Shown here: piece after piece, positions 36,426 to 45,541 of the stretch
How positions within the stretch are numbered: the first letter of the stretch is position 1
Layout: every line of letters begins with the position of its first letter
Assembly (NCBI RefSeq): GCF_013240295.1
Contig: NZ_JABETK010000006.1
Coordinates: 173,993 to 237,992, forward strand
Origin: Neoaquamicrobium sediminum
GTDB taxonomy: Bacteria; Pseudomonadota; Alphaproteobacteria; Rhizobiales; Rhizobiaceae
Length of the DNA: 64,000 nucleotides
Direction: 5' to 3'
Program-made: the position numbers and the translations under genes
Notes under the pieces: model-generated
Seen by the model: the letters and a program-made list of their open reading frames with translations, nothing else
What the model was told of the DNA's origin: nothing
Databases searched by the model: none

Positions 36426-37412
36426 TCAGTTGGCGGAGATCGGAACGATGATGCGGCCGCGAACCGCTCCGGCGATCAGCTGTTCGGCGGCGGTAACGAC
36501 GTCGTCGAGCGCAACGCGCTGCGTCATGGATGAGAGCAATGCGGGGTCGAGGTCGCTGGCCAGCCGCCGCCACGCCTCGATCCGTTCGGGCTTCGGGCAC
36601 ATCACGCTGTCGATGCCCGCCAGCGTGACCCCGCGCAGAATGAAAGGAGCGACGGTGGCCGGAAAGCCCATGCCGCCGGCCAGCCCGCAGGCCGCGACGA
36701 CGCCCCGGTATGTCATGGCGGCGCAGACATTGGCGAGCACCTGTCCGCCCGCCACGTCGATGGCTCCCGCCCACTGCTCTTTGGCGAGCGGCTTGCCCGG
36801 CGCGCTGTAATCACCACGATCGACGATGCGCGATGCGCCGAGCGATTTCAGGTAATCGGCCTCGGCGGGTCGCCCGGTCATGGCGACGACGGTGTAGCCG
36901 AGCTTCGCAAGGATTGCGACGGCCACGCTGCCGACGCCGCCCGCCGCTCCGGTCACGAGAACCTCGCCACTCTCCGGCGTGACGCCGTGCTTTTCGAGCG
37001 CCATCACACACAACATGGACGTATAGCCGGCCGTGCCGATGCTCATCGCCTGTTCCGGACTGAAGGCGGGATCGAGCGGGATCAGCCAGTCGCCCTTGAG
37101 CCGGGCATATTCGGCAAGACCGCCCCAATGGACCTCGCCCACACCCCAGCCGTTCAGCACGACCTGATCGCCTGCGCGGAACTCGGGATGATCGGACTGC
37201 TCGACGACCCCGGCAAGGTCGATGCCCGGCACCATCGGGAACTTGCGGACCACCGGCGCCTTGCCGGTGATCGCCAGCGCATCCTTGTAGTTCAGCGTCG
37301 AGCACTGGACGCGCACGTTCACATCGCCCTCGGGCAGTCGATCCTTACCGATGTCGGTCAGCGCGACATGCTGCCCCGCCTCGTCCTTGGAGATCATGAT
37401 CGCCTTGAACAT
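36426..37412 (-). CDS. AcuI-like acrylyl-CoA reductase / quinone oxidoreductase
   Basis: A 328-residue zinc-less MDR of the YhdH/AcuI family: MFKAIMISKDEAG, CSTLNYKDALAITG, PMVPGIDLAG, GWGVGEVHWGGLAEYAR and the NADPH motif VTGAAGGVGSVAVAIL. AcuI reduces toxic acryloyl-CoA to propionyl-CoA with NADPH. The neighbouring TetR gene resembles AcuR, its usual repressor. Start at 37412, 4 bp after the TetR stop. The upstream part of the same open frame is non-homologous. Confidence 0.83.
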   Translation of the reverse strand: MFKAIMISKDEAGQHVALTDIGKDRLPEGDVNVRVQCSTLNYKDALAITGKAPVVRKFPMVPGIDLAGVVEQSDHPEFRAGDQVVLNGWGVGEVHWGGLAEYARLKGDWLIPLDPAFSPEQAMSIGTAGYTSMLCVMALEKHGVTPESGEVLVTGAAGGVGSVAVAILAKLGYTVVAMTGRPAEADYLKSLGASRIVDRGDYSAPGKPLAKEQWAGAIDVAGGQVLANVCAAMTYRGVVAACGLAGGMGFPATVAPFILRGVTLAGIDSVMCPKPERIEAWRRLASDLDPALLSSMTQRVALDDVVTAAEQLIAGAVRGRIIVPISAN

Positions 37413-37416
37413 AAGA

Positions 37417-38073
37417 TCACCCGTCGATTGTGTCGGGCCGTGTCCCGAGCAGTTTGAAAAAGCCGTCCGAGAAGGCATCGAGCGCATCCGCGTTCCGTTC
37501 GAGCTTGGCGCGCAGGACCGCGCCTTCCCAGCCGATCCAGAAGAATGAGGCCAGTTGCTCGCAATCGGCCTCTCGGGGAATCTGCCCGGCCGCTTGCGCC
37601 GCGCGTAGGCACTTTTCCGTCCGCGCCTCCCAATCCGCGAACACGGCCGCAATCCGCTGCCGGAACCGTTCGGGCAGCACGCCCATCTCCTGACCGAGAT
37701 TGCCGACAAGGCAGCCGCGCCGGAAATGATGGCGCGCCATGCCCTCGCGGGCGTCCGCCACGAAATCCTCGAGCCGCTGCAACGGCGGCCGCTCCGATGC
37801 CTCGAGCCAGCGGTCGAGCTTGCGCGCGAAATAGTCCGCATAGGCGTCGATCAGCGCGAGGCCGAAATCGTCCTTGCTGTCGAAGTAGTGGTAGAAGGAG
37901 CCCTTTGGCACCGAGGCCGCCGACAGCATTTCCTCGATCCCGACGGCACTGAAGCCCTTCTCCGTCAGGATCGCGACGCCAGTGCGCAAAAGCTGGCTAC
38001 GCGCCGATCCAGGCAAAGAGGGATCCTTGCGAGGACGGCCGCGCTTGCGCACAACGGTTGCGGATTCGGACAT
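37417..38073 (-). CDS. TetR-family repressor (AcuR-like)
   Basis: A 218-residue TetR regulator: basic N-terminus KRGRPRKD, HTH about residues 30-70 (GFSAVGIEEMLSAASVPKGSFYHYFDSKDD), ligand-binding helices after. Co-transcribed with the AcuI-like reductase. In Rhodobacter the AcuR/AcuI pair responds to acrylate. An operator-like dyad lies immediately upstream (38084-38096). Ligand is inferred. Confidence 0.85.
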   Translation of the reverse strand: MSESATVVRKRGRPRKDPSLPGSARSQLLRTGVAILTEKGFSAVGIEEMLSAASVPKGSFYHYFDSKDDFGLALIDAYADYFARKLDRWLEASERPPLQRLEDFVADAREGMARHHFRRGCLVGNLGQEMGVLPERFRQRIAAVFADWEARTEKCLRAAQAAGQIPREADCEQLASFFWIGWEGAVLRAKLERNADALDAFSDGFFKLLGTRPDTIDG

Positions 38074-38083
38074 GGATATTTAT

Positions 38084-38096
38084 TAGACCAAATGTC
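38084..38096. promoter_or_regulatory. Operator-like dyad before the TetR/AcuI operon
   Basis: Perfect arms AGAC and GTCT with CAAAT between, embedded in A/T-rich sequence (ATTT on one side, AAAT on the other), 11-23 bp upstream of the TetR start. Position and symmetry suit autorepression. Confidence 0.45.
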
Positions 38097-38195
38097 TCTT
38101 TAAATCAAGCCTGTCGTTGCGGCGCCGGGCGAAGCTTTGCCGAGGGCTTCTCACTCTGACCGAATTCCGTCGACGCTATGTCTGCGCGCCTTGAC

Positions 38196-38741
38196 TCAGC
38201 TTTCGGTCGTGACGCTCAGTCCGACCTTCACGCGATCCATGGCGACGAAAGTCCTGAAGCGCCTGACGTTATTGTTGCCGAAGAAAAGCCGTCGCGTCAG
38301 AGCCTCGTAGTCAGTCATCGCTGGCACTACGATGACGAGGATGAAATCGGCTTCCCCGGTAACATAGTAGCATTGCTGAACTTCAGGTGCGGACGCAAAA
38401 GCCCGCTTCGCCGCCTCGATCTGCTCTGCCGTTTCACTGATGACCTCCACCTCCGCGAAGATGGTGACGGACTGGCCGACGGCTGTGGGATCAACGACCG
38501 CCACATTGGCCTGGATCACGCCGTCTTCCGTCATGCGCTTGATCCGGCGCTGGACGGCGGGCGCGGAAAGGTTGACCCTCTCGCCGATCGTCCGTTGCGA
38601 CGTATTATTGTCCCGCTGAAGGATGGCCAGGATCTTCCGATCGAACGCGTCCAGTTGCTGAGCCCGAACCGGCTTGCGCAATCCCTGCCTCCGGTGAAAC
38701 AAACTTGCAAATGATGGACGAGAATTCAGCGCCAATTTCAT
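38196..38741 (-). CDS. Lrp/AsnC-family regulator
   Basis: About 181 residues: an N-terminal HTH (LDAFDRKILAILQRDNNTSQRTIGERVNLSAPAVQRRIKRM) and a RAM ligand-binding domain (VTIFAEVEVISETAEQ, CYYVTGEADFILVI). The start is taken at MKLALNSRPSF (38741); a shorter start near the HTH is possible. Divergent from the diaminopropionate ammonia-lyase gene with a 43-bp gap, making it the probable regulator of that operon. Confidence 0.83.
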   Translation of the reverse strand: MKLALNSRPSFASLFHRRQGLRKPVRAQQLDAFDRKILAILQRDNNTSQRTIGERVNLSAPAVQRRIKRMTEDGVIQANVAVVDPTAVGQSVTIFAEVEVISETAEQIEAAKRAFASAPEVQQCYYVTGEADFILVIVVPAMTDYEALTRRLFFGNNNVRRFRTFVAMDRVKVGLSVTTES

Positions 38742-38784
38742 CGCGATGGCAATATTATTCAACTATCTGGAGAACGAGGCCATC

Positions 38785-39996
38785 ATGTTTCTGCTCAGTC
38801 AGCATTCCGACTACAGGAAACCACTCGATCCGGTCGATGCCGAGACACTTGGCATGGCGGCCGCCGGTGAGGTCGAGCGCTTTCTTACGTTCCGCCAAAA
38901 TCACGCTGAGACGCCGCTCGTATCGCTGCCTCGACTGGCGGCGCAGATTGGCGTGGGCGCCATCCATATTAAGGACGAAGGCCATCGTCTCGGGCTCGGG
39001 AGCTTCAAGGCGCTGGGCGGCGCCTATGCGGTAATCCGGCTGCTTCTCGAAGAGGCGGAAAGGAAGCGCGGCCGTATTGTCGATATCAGCGAACTTCATT
39101 CGCCCGAGATCCGGCAGGTCGCGCAAACCATGACGGTAGCTTGCGCGACGGATGGCAATCACGGTCGTTCTGTCGCACAAGGCGCGGAACTGGTCGGCGC
39201 CGGAGCTGCCGTCTTCGTTCACGAGGGCGTCAGCGAGGAGCGCATCGCAGCCATTGCCCGGTTCGGAGCGCGGATGATCCGTGTGGCGGGCTCCTATGAC
39301 GATTCCGTCCGCGAGGCTTCAAGGGTCGCCGAAGAGAACGGCTGGACGATCGTTTCGGACACGTCCTGGCCGGGATACGAGCGCGTCCCGGGCCTGGTCA
39401 TGCAGGGCTATATTGCTCTCGTTCGCGAAGCGTTGCGGCAAATGCCGGAGCCGCCGACGCACGTGTTCGTCCAGTCAGGCGTCGGCGGAATTGCAGCGGC
39501 TGTGGCCGGTCACCTCGCTATCGAGCTTGGCGAACACCGTCCTATCTTCACAGTCGTCGATCCGGCGCGCGCCGCTTGCATCTTCGAGACGGCCCGCGCC
39601 GGACATCCAGTGACAGTTCCCCAGGGCGAACCAACGGTAATGGCGATGCTCGAGTGTTACGAGCCTTCGCTGGTTGCCTGGCGCATCCTGTCGCGTGCCG
39701 CCGACGCCTTCATGACCGTCGATGAGGATGACGCGGTCTCCGTCATGAGGCAGCTTGCCAATCCGGTTGGCGATGATCCGGCTATCGTCGCTGGCGAAAG
39801 CGGCGGCGTTGGTCTGGCGGGGTTGATAAGGGCAATTTCCGAGCCCGTTCTGAAATCGGCGCTGGGCATAGGGGCGGATTCGCGCATCTTCCTGATCAAT
39901 ACGGAAGGGGCGACCGATCCATACAAGTACGAACAGATCGTTGGCGCATCACCGACGGCAGTCGCGGCAAAGAATTGGCCGGAGGCCGAGATATGA
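38785..39996 (+). CDS. dpaL: Diaminopropionate ammonia-lyase
   Basis: A 403-residue fold-II PLP enzyme from MFLLSQHSDYRKP. PLP lysine in LGLGSFKALGGAYAV, CATDGNHGRSVAQGA, DTSWPGYERVPGLVMQGY, QSGVGGIAAAVAG and GESGGVGLAGL are DpaL hallmarks. It converts D- or L-2,3-diaminopropionate to pyruvate and two ammonia. A Met at 38746 gives an extended start with weaker support. The stop overlaps the next gene (ATGA). Confidence 0.9.
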   Translation: MFLLSQHSDYRKPLDPVDAETLGMAAAGEVERFLTFRQNHAETPLVSLPRLAAQIGVGAIHIKDEGHRLGLGSFKALGGAYAVIRLLLEEAERKRGRIVDISELHSPEIRQVAQTMTVACATDGNHGRSVAQGAELVGAGAAVFVHEGVSEERIAAIARFGARMIRVAGSYDDSVREASRVAEENGWTIVSDTSWPGYERVPGLVMQGYIALVREALRQMPEPPTHVFVQSGVGGIAAAVAGHLAIELGEHRPIFTVVDPARAACIFETARAGHPVTVPQGEPTVMAMLECYEPSLVAWRILSRAADAFMTVDEDDAVSVMRQLANPVGDDPAIVAGESGGVGLAGLIRAISEPVLKSALGIGADSRIFLINTEGATDPYKYEQIVGASPTAVAAKNWPEAEI

Positions 39997-41243
39997 GCAA
40001 ACAGACGATTAACGCCGCGCGCCTGCTCGGACGTCTACGTACCCTCGGTTCCATCGGCCTTGATGACGAGGGGCGGCTCGTGCGTCTGGCGGCTTCCGAC
40101 ACTGACAGGCTCGGCCGTGACCAGTTCGTCGCATGGCTCAAGCAAGCAGGGCTTCAGGTGGCCATCGACCGGATCGGCAATGTCTTCGGGATATGGGCTC
40201 CCGAGGCTGTTGCGGACCGGCAACCGCTCATGCTCGGCTCTCATATCGATACCGTGATCAATGCCGGTATCTACGATGGGTGCTATGGTGTGCTTTCCGG
40301 GCTTGAAGTGATCGAGACGCTGAAGGAGGAGGGTTTTCAGCCCTCTCGACCCATCGTCGTCGCAGCCTTCACCAATGAGGAGGGCGTTCGCTATGCCCCC
40401 GACATGATGGGATCGCTGGTCTATGCAGGCGGGCTTGACGCTGAGGCGGCTCTCGCCACGGTCGGCACAGATGGCACGATAATCGGCGACGAATTGCAAC
40501 GGATCGGCTATGCAGGCCCTTACGCCCCGGGCTTCCTGACGCCGCATGCCTATATTGAACTGCATATAGAGCAGGGACCAGTTCTGGAGCGGGAGCGTGT
40601 TCCTATCGGCGCGGTCGAGAATTTGCAAGGTATTTCCTGGCAGAGAGTGACCATTGGCGGCGACGCCAATCATGCCGGCACGACGCCCATATCGATGCGG
40701 CAGGACGCCGGTCACGCCGCAGCACGGGTGATCACCTTCCTGCGCGAGCGAGCAAAGGCCTCGAACACGCCGACTGTAGCTACGGTAGGCTGCATCAGCT
40801 TCGAGCCAAATGCAATCAACGTCATCCCCTCTCGCGCCATCTTCACCGTCGACCTTCGCGACCCCTTCGAAGAGCGGTTGAAAGATGAGGAGGAGGCACT
40901 CTCCACCTTCCTCGAAAGGGTCGCGGCGGAAGAACGAGTGACTGTACAGATCGAACGTCTTGCCCGCTTCGAACCTGTTCAGTTTGACAGGACGATCGTG
41001 GAACTCGTTGAGAGCGCGGCGCGGGATCGCGGACTTACTTCGCAGCGCATGACGTCCGGAGCCGGTCACGACGCGCAGATGATCGCCAGGATCGCGCCCG
41101 CCGCGATGATTTTCGTGCCGAGCATTGGCGGCATAAGCCACAATCCGCGCGAGCACACGCTGGATGCTGATCTGCTTGCGGGCGCCAACATCCTGCTCGA
41201 TGTCGTAACCCGGCTCGCGCAACGCGCCGATGAAAGCCCTTAG
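39993..41243 (+). CDS. M20-family Zn-dependent amidohydrolase (allantoate/N-carbamoyl-amino-acid type)
   Basis: 416 residues, intact. Di-metal site residues in GSHIDTVINAGIYDG, FTNEEGVRY and ELHIEQGPVLE; substrate and dimerisation region GDANHAGTTPISMRQDAG; final metal His in GGISHNPREHT. Same family as the broken copy at 7089. Overlap with dpaL implies coupled translation. This pairing parallels ygeX-ygeY of Escherichia coli, so an N-carbamoyl or N-acyl diaminopropionate substrate is a reasonable inference. Confidence 0.88.
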   Translation: MSKQTINAARLLGRLRTLGSIGLDDEGRLVRLAASDTDRLGRDQFVAWLKQAGLQVAIDRIGNVFGIWAPEAVADRQPLMLGSHIDTVINAGIYDGCYGVLSGLEVIETLKEEGFQPSRPIVVAAFTNEEGVRYAPDMMGSLVYAGGLDAEAALATVGTDGTIIGDELQRIGYAGPYAPGFLTPHAYIELHIEQGPVLERERVPIGAVENLQGISWQRVTIGGDANHAGTTPISMRQDAGHAAARVITFLRERAKASNTPTVATVGCISFEPNAINVIPSRAIFTVDLRDPFEERLKDEEEALSTFLERVAAEERVTVQIERLARFEPVQFDRTIVELVESAARDRGLTSQRMTSGAGHDAQMIARIAPAAMIFVPSIGGISHNPREHTLDADLLAGANILLDVVTRLAQRADESP

Positions 41244-41536
41244 CCGTTGGCGGCAGGTGAGGCTGCATTCCTTGTAGACGGGCAAATTGCCCGCCCTATC
41301 CGGAGGAATGGAATGTCTCAGTCTTCACTAACATTCTAACCCATGCCAGCGCGAATGGGCGATGCTCAACGCCCTCGCTACGGTATGAAACGGCTCATTC
41401 TTCTTCAACGGCGTGGCCGTTCAGGAACTGCCCGTCTTTCATGGTTGTCGTGTCGCGTTTGGCTTTCGAGCGAGTTTCTGTCGAACGAGCCGCAAGCGCG
41501 CTTACTCTTGTGCCTGAAGAGACCCAAACAACGAGC
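41244..41536. other. Intergenic region between convergent genes
   Basis: 293 bp with no supportable gene. A short hairpin with arms CGGGCAA and TTGCCCG lies at 41279-41293, 36 bp after the hydrolase stop. It may end that transcript, though it lacks a U-tract. Confidence 0.4.
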
Positions 41537-42295
41537 TTAGGTCATCCCCCTCGGCACGCCGCTTTTGTAGGTCAGCTTGCCGTCGCTGTTTTGTGCGACG
41601 AGCCCCGGCGTTCCGCCGAAACCCAAACGCCGCATCAGTTCGACATTGGCGGTGAGCTTGGCGCTCGTCTCAGCCGAGATCGAGGCGGCAGGCTCAATCC
41701 CTCCCGCCGCATGGTTCATCTCGTTTTGCGTCAAGGCTGCTTGCGGGTCGGCCGATTCAAGGATGGCAGCGGCCTTGGCGGGTGAATCCTCGCGGATGAC
41801 CCCGACCATAACGTGCCGAAGCTGCACCTTGCCGGCCTCAACCCATGGCCGCGCCGAACGCCACAGCTCATGGCAGAACGGGCAGTTGGCATCGGTAAAC
41901 ACGTAAACCACACGCTGCGCGTTCGCATCTCCGTCCTGGACCCAGGCCGACTTCTCAAGGCTGGCCCAGGATTGCTGATCCATCGGCGCGCTGACCAGCC
42001 GCTGCAACTCAGCATCGGCGACCGAGGTGCCCTTGGCGTCGATCAGCGTGCCGACCAGAGCGTAGTTCGCGTCGGGCATGATATAGACCGCCAGCGCCTG
42101 CGTTCCCATGCTGGCGGCGTATGCTTTCAATCCGCCCGGAACCTCCATCGGACTATGAATAGAGAGGCCCTGGTTCTTGAGCGATTGCAGGATCGCTTCG
42201 TCATTGGCGACCGCATCCGACGACGTTGCGTCGCCACTGTCGTTGCAGGCCGAAAGCGCCGTTGCACATGCAAGGGCAAGGAGGAGCTTCTTCAT
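41537..42295 (-). CDS. DsbG/DsbC-like periplasmic disulfide isomerase, lipoprotein
   Basis: A 252-residue protein with a lipobox (LACATALSAC, Cys at residue 17), a DsbC/G N-terminal dimerisation part and a thioredoxin domain with the redox motif DANCPFCHELW (C-P-F-C). The cis-Pro loop is FGGTPGLV. Role: repair of oxidised or mispaired cysteines in the periplasm, anchored to a membrane. Upstream lies a perfect CTTAAG-N5-CTTAAG box (42358-42374). Confidence 0.86.
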   Translation of the reverse strand: MKKLLLALACATALSACNDSGDATSSDAVANDEAILQSLKNQGLSIHSPMEVPGGLKAYAASMGTQALAVYIMPDANYALVGTLIDAKGTSVADAELQRLVSAPMDQQSWASLEKSAWVQDGDANAQRVVYVFTDANCPFCHELWRSARPWVEAGKVQLRHVMVGVIREDSPAKAAAILESADPQAALTQNEMNHAAGGIEPAASISAETSAKLTANVELMRRLGFGGTPGLVAQNSDGKLTYKSGVPRGMT

Positions 42296-42357
42296 ATTGA
42301 TCGAACCATTCGAGGCGTTCGTGTCGGTCTTGAAGGCTCTCCCACTTCCTTGCTGAG

Positions 42358-42374
42358 CTTAAGTCAGGCTTAAG
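42358..42374. promoter_or_regulatory. CTTAAG-N5-CTTAAG box, dsbG-like gene
   Basis: Hexamers at 42358-42363 and 42369-42374 with spacer TCAGG: an 11-bp direct-repeat period, as used by OmpR/PhoB-class regulators (PmrA-type boxes have this form). 63 bp upstream of the start at 42295. Confidence 0.65.
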
Positions 42375-42403
42375 ACCGCGACGTCCGGTGACACGACAAG
42401 AAC

Positions 42404-43618
42404 TTAGGCCGCCGTTCTCGACGCGACGGCATGCGTCAGCCGCGTGATGGCCTCGTCGACGGTCGCGCGCGGGCAGCCGAGATTGACACGCATATATCCA
42501 TGTCCCTCCGCGCCGAACTTCTGCCCCTTGTCGAACCAGACGCGGGCCTTGGTCAGCATGAATGTGTTCAGCGCCTCGGCGTCCATGCCAAGGTCGCGGC
42601 AGTCCATCCATGCCAGATAGAGCGAATCCGCCGGCAACACGCGCAGGCCGTGGTTCAGGCTATTGATGGCGTCGGCGAAATGTGTGTGATTTGCCTGGAC
42701 ATAGACCAGCAACTCCTCAAGCCACGGCTCGCCATGCCTGTAGGCGGCCTCAGCCGCGACCATGCCCATGACGTTCACCAGCGGGAACATATTCCGGTCG
42801 TATTGGCGTAGAAACTCCGCGCGCAGCCGCGAATTCGGGATGAACAGGTTGGCGCTTTGCAGGCCCGGCAGGTTGAAGGTCTTCGACGGCGCCGTGCAGG
42901 TGATGCTGTTCTGCGCGAACGCTTCACCGAGGCTGGCGAAGGGAATGTGCTTTGCAGCCGGATTCATGATGAGGTCCTGATGGATCTCGTCGGCCACGAC
43001 GAGAATGCTGTGGCGGGCGCAGATCTCGCCCATGCTGCGCAGCTCCGCTTCGCTCCAGACATTCCCGGTCGGGTTGTGTGGGTGGCTCAGGATGAAGATT
43101 TTCGTGTTCGGGCGGATCGCCGCCTCGAAGGTCTTTTCGTCATAACGGTAGCCGTCTTCCGTCCGCACCAGCGGCGCATCGACCGGAAAGCGTCCGTTCA
43201 GCAGCACGTCATCACGGAAATGCGCATAGACCGGAGGCTGGATCAGCACGCTGTCGCCCGGCGCGGAGAAAGCCTGCACAATGGTCTTGATCGAGGTGAT
43301 GATGCCGGACGTCTGCACTACCCACTCCGGGGCAACCTCCCAGCCGAACCGCCGCCGCTGCCAGTCGATGACCGATGCGACATAGCTTTCGGCGGCCCCG
43401 TTCGGGTAGCCGAAGACTCCTTCCCGCGACGCCTCGACCAGCGCGTCGATCACCGGCTGCGGCGCGCGGAAGTCCATGTCGGCCACCCACATCGGCAACG
43501 GGTCGGCCGCCGCCTCCTGGAGAGCGAGCATCGTCTGCACCCCGCGCCACTTCATGGAATTGGACGCGCGGCGATCGACCACCTCGTCGAAACGGGAAGC
43601 GGATGCGGCAATGTTCAT
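42404..43618 (-). CDS. MalY/PatB-family cystathionine beta-lyase-type aminotransferase-fold enzyme
   Basis: 404 residues from MNIAASASRFDEVV. Features of MalY/PatB: MKWRG, PMWVADMDFRAPQPVIDAL, LSHPHNPTGNVW, VVADEIHQDL and the PLP lysine in SITCTAPSKTFNLPGL. The family cleaves C-S bonds of cystathionine or cysteine conjugates. Two upstream in-frame starts are non-homologous. Divergent from a LysR gene with a 100-bp gap. Confidence 0.87.
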   Translation of the reverse strand: MNIAASASRFDEVVDRRASNSMKWRGVQTMLALQEAAADPLPMWVADMDFRAPQPVIDALVEASREGVFGYPNGAAESYVASVIDWQRRRFGWEVAPEWVVQTSGIITSIKTIVQAFSAPGDSVLIQPPVYAHFRDDVLLNGRFPVDAPLVRTEDGYRYDEKTFEAAIRPNTKIFILSHPHNPTGNVWSEAELRSMGEICARHSILVVADEIHQDLIMNPAAKHIPFASLGEAFAQNSITCTAPSKTFNLPGLQSANLFIPNSRLRAEFLRQYDRNMFPLVNVMGMVAAEAAYRHGEPWLEELLVYVQANHTHFADAINSLNHGLRVLPADSLYLAWMDCRDLGMDAEALNTFMLTKARVWFDKGQKFGAEGHGYMRVNLGCPRATVDEAITRLTHAVASRTAA

Positions 43619-43718
43619 GTCGAGCCTCTTGCGGATGTCGTCAGTTGATCTTCCGATACCAGAGACGCACCATGAATAAAAATGGCAATAGTTCACAGAT
43701 CAATGCAGGATTTGCATA

Positions 43719-44606
43719 ATGCTCGATCGCCAGCATCTTGCCATTCTCCGCGAGGTCAACCGCGCCGGCAGTGTCACCGCCGCATCGGATCGGCTGAACC
43801 TTAGCCAATCCGCGATCAGCCACGCGATCGCAAAACTTGAAGCCCGCCACAAGGTTCGCATCTGGCGCAAGAAGGGGCGCAGCCTCGAACTGACCCAGGC
43901 CGGCAAATATCTTCTCGACCTGGCAGAGCGGATGGTTCCCGAGTTCGACCATGCCGAGCGGGTGCTTGCCGACATCGCGCGCGGACGCAAGGGCACGATG
44001 CGCATCGGGATGGAGTGCCATCCTTGCGAACAATGGCTCATGCGGGCGACGAGGCCGTTTCTGGCCGAGTGGCCCGATGTCGACATTGAGCTGCGCTCGG
44101 CCTTTCGCTTCGACGGTGTGGCCGCACTGCAAGCCCACGAGATCGACGTTCTCGTCACGCCAGATCCGGTAAACTCGGCCGACCTGCAATTCCAGCCGGT
44201 GTTCGGCTACGAACTCATGCTTGTGGTTCGCCGTGACCATCTCCTTGCCGGCCGGGGCCACATCGAGCCTTCCGATCTCCTCGGCGAGGACCTGCTTACG
44301 GTTCCGGTCACGGTCGAGCGGCTGGACATATACACACGGTTCCTGATCCCCGCCGCATGCCGGCCGAGGAACCGCGTCGCCGTCGAGAACATCGAGCTGA
44401 TGCTTCAGTTCGTCGTCGCCGGCCGTGGCGTCGCCGTGCTGCCGGACTGGCTCATACGGGAGGTCGCGGCCGGGATGCCCGTCGCCACCCTCCGCGTCGG
44501 CAAGGCCGGCTTGCACAAGAGCATCAATGTCGGCCTGCGCCAAGACGATCTCGAAACCGACTATCTCAAGGGCTTTCTGGAAATCGCCGGCCGGATTACG
44601 CCCTAG
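43719..44606 (+). CDS. LysR-family regulator (MetR-like)
   Basis: A 295-residue regulator beginning MLDRQHLAILREVNRAGSVTAASDRLNLSQSAISHAIAKLE. The HTH and effector domain resemble MetR, the homocysteine-responsive activator of methionine genes. It is divergent from the MalY gene and upstream of sulfur-amino-acid genes, which supports a role in sulfur metabolism. Ligand is inferred. Confidence 0.83.
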   Translation: MLDRQHLAILREVNRAGSVTAASDRLNLSQSAISHAIAKLEARHKVRIWRKKGRSLELTQAGKYLLDLAERMVPEFDHAERVLADIARGRKGTMRIGMECHPCEQWLMRATRPFLAEWPDVDIELRSAFRFDGVAALQAHEIDVLVTPDPVNSADLQFQPVFGYELMLVVRRDHLLAGRGHIEPSDLLGEDLLTVPVTVERLDIYTRFLIPAACRPRNRVAVENIELMLQFVVAGRGVAVLPDWLIREVAAGMPVATLRVGKAGLHKSINVGLRQDDLETDYLKGFLEIAGRITP

Positions 44607-44670
44607 ATGCTGGCCGTCAGCGCGCTGTCGCCGTTCAGGAAACGACGGGGCGAGCACTATCTCGGCATGC

Positions 44671-45453
44671 TCACCTCGACAAACTCACCACCCTCTCGGC
44701 CATGTCGGAAAGCGCGGGCCAGGCGAGAACGATGCCGGTCAACACGAGCAGGCACACGGTAATAGCCTTCAGCATTTCGGCCGAAAGCGGCGGCGGCCAA
44801 CGGTGCGCGATCGCCGTCGCCACCACGGTCACAGGCACCAGCGCGCCGGCCGTAACCAGAATGCTGCCCGCCGGCGCCGTCAGGACGCTGGCCAGGCCAA
44901 GGCGAGCGCCGGTGATGGTGGCGAAGATCGCAACCAGTGTCGCGCGGATCTCGCGATGCGAGGACATGTAGCGGTGCAAGACATAGACGATGGGCGGTCC
45001 CGGAATCGCAAACAGTCCGCCCATCAATCCACCGGCCACACCGCTAAGGGGAAAGGCCCAGGCTGGACGATGACCACCCGGTTCCCGCCGGAGCCAAAGC
45101 AGTTGCAGGCTCGACGCGACGATGACGACGCCGAGAATAAATTTCAGCCAGACGACGGACTTCGCCAGGAAGACCGCCAGCAGCATCGTCCCTATCACGG
45201 TCGCCGCAACCGAAATGGGCACGATCTGCAGGAATGGACCCCTGGCAACGTAACGCCATTCCTTCGCGAGGAGGACGCCGGCGTTCACGATGATGAGGAT
45301 GCTGACGATCGTAGCGCCATCCTCGATGCCGATGACATTGCTTATCGCCACGGCGCTCATGAACACGAGTCCGAAGGCGAACCCCGTCACGGTCTGCAAA
45401 TAGGATGCGACGCTGGCAAATGCCGCCAGCGCAAGCCACGTCGTTAGTCCCAA
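44671..45453 (-). CDS. TauE/SafE-family (TSUP) anion exporter
   Basis: A 260-residue inner-membrane protein with about eight hydrophobic segments and TSUP repeats (GFAFGLVFMSAVAIS; GGLMGGLFAIPGPPIV). Members export sulfite, sulfoacetate or related organic anions. The TTG at 45453 with GGGGAA upstream is the probable start. A single CTTAAG hexamer lies at 45498-45503, but without its partner. Between MalY and methionine gamma-lyase it may discharge sulfur end products. Confidence 0.83.
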   Translation of the reverse strand: MGLTTWLALAAFASVASYLQTVTGFAFGLVFMSAVAISNVIGIEDGATIVSILIIVNAGVLLAKEWRYVARGPFLQIVPISVAATVIGTMLLAVFLAKSVVWLKFILGVVIVASSLQLLWLRREPGGHRPAWAFPLSGVAGGLMGGLFAIPGPPIVYVLHRYMSSHREIRATLVAIFATITGARLGLASVLTAPAGSILVTAGALVPVTVVATAIAHRWPPPLSAEMLKAITVCLLVLTGIVLAWPALSDMAERVVSLSR

Positions 45454-45541
45454 TTCCCCACATACCCCGCGAATCTCGATGGAAATGCCGATTCCACCTT
45501 AAGGCCCGTTCCATGGCCGGGCCAGCGGCCGACCCCCGAGA

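Noticed and set aside
40035..41285. 416-residue open frame antisense to the M20 hydrolase
   Set aside because: Mirror of a well-supported coding frame, with biased residues and no motif.
45498..45503. CTTAAG as a fifth regulon box upstream of the TauE/SafE gene
   Set aside because: Only a single hexamer; the second half at N5 spacing is absent.
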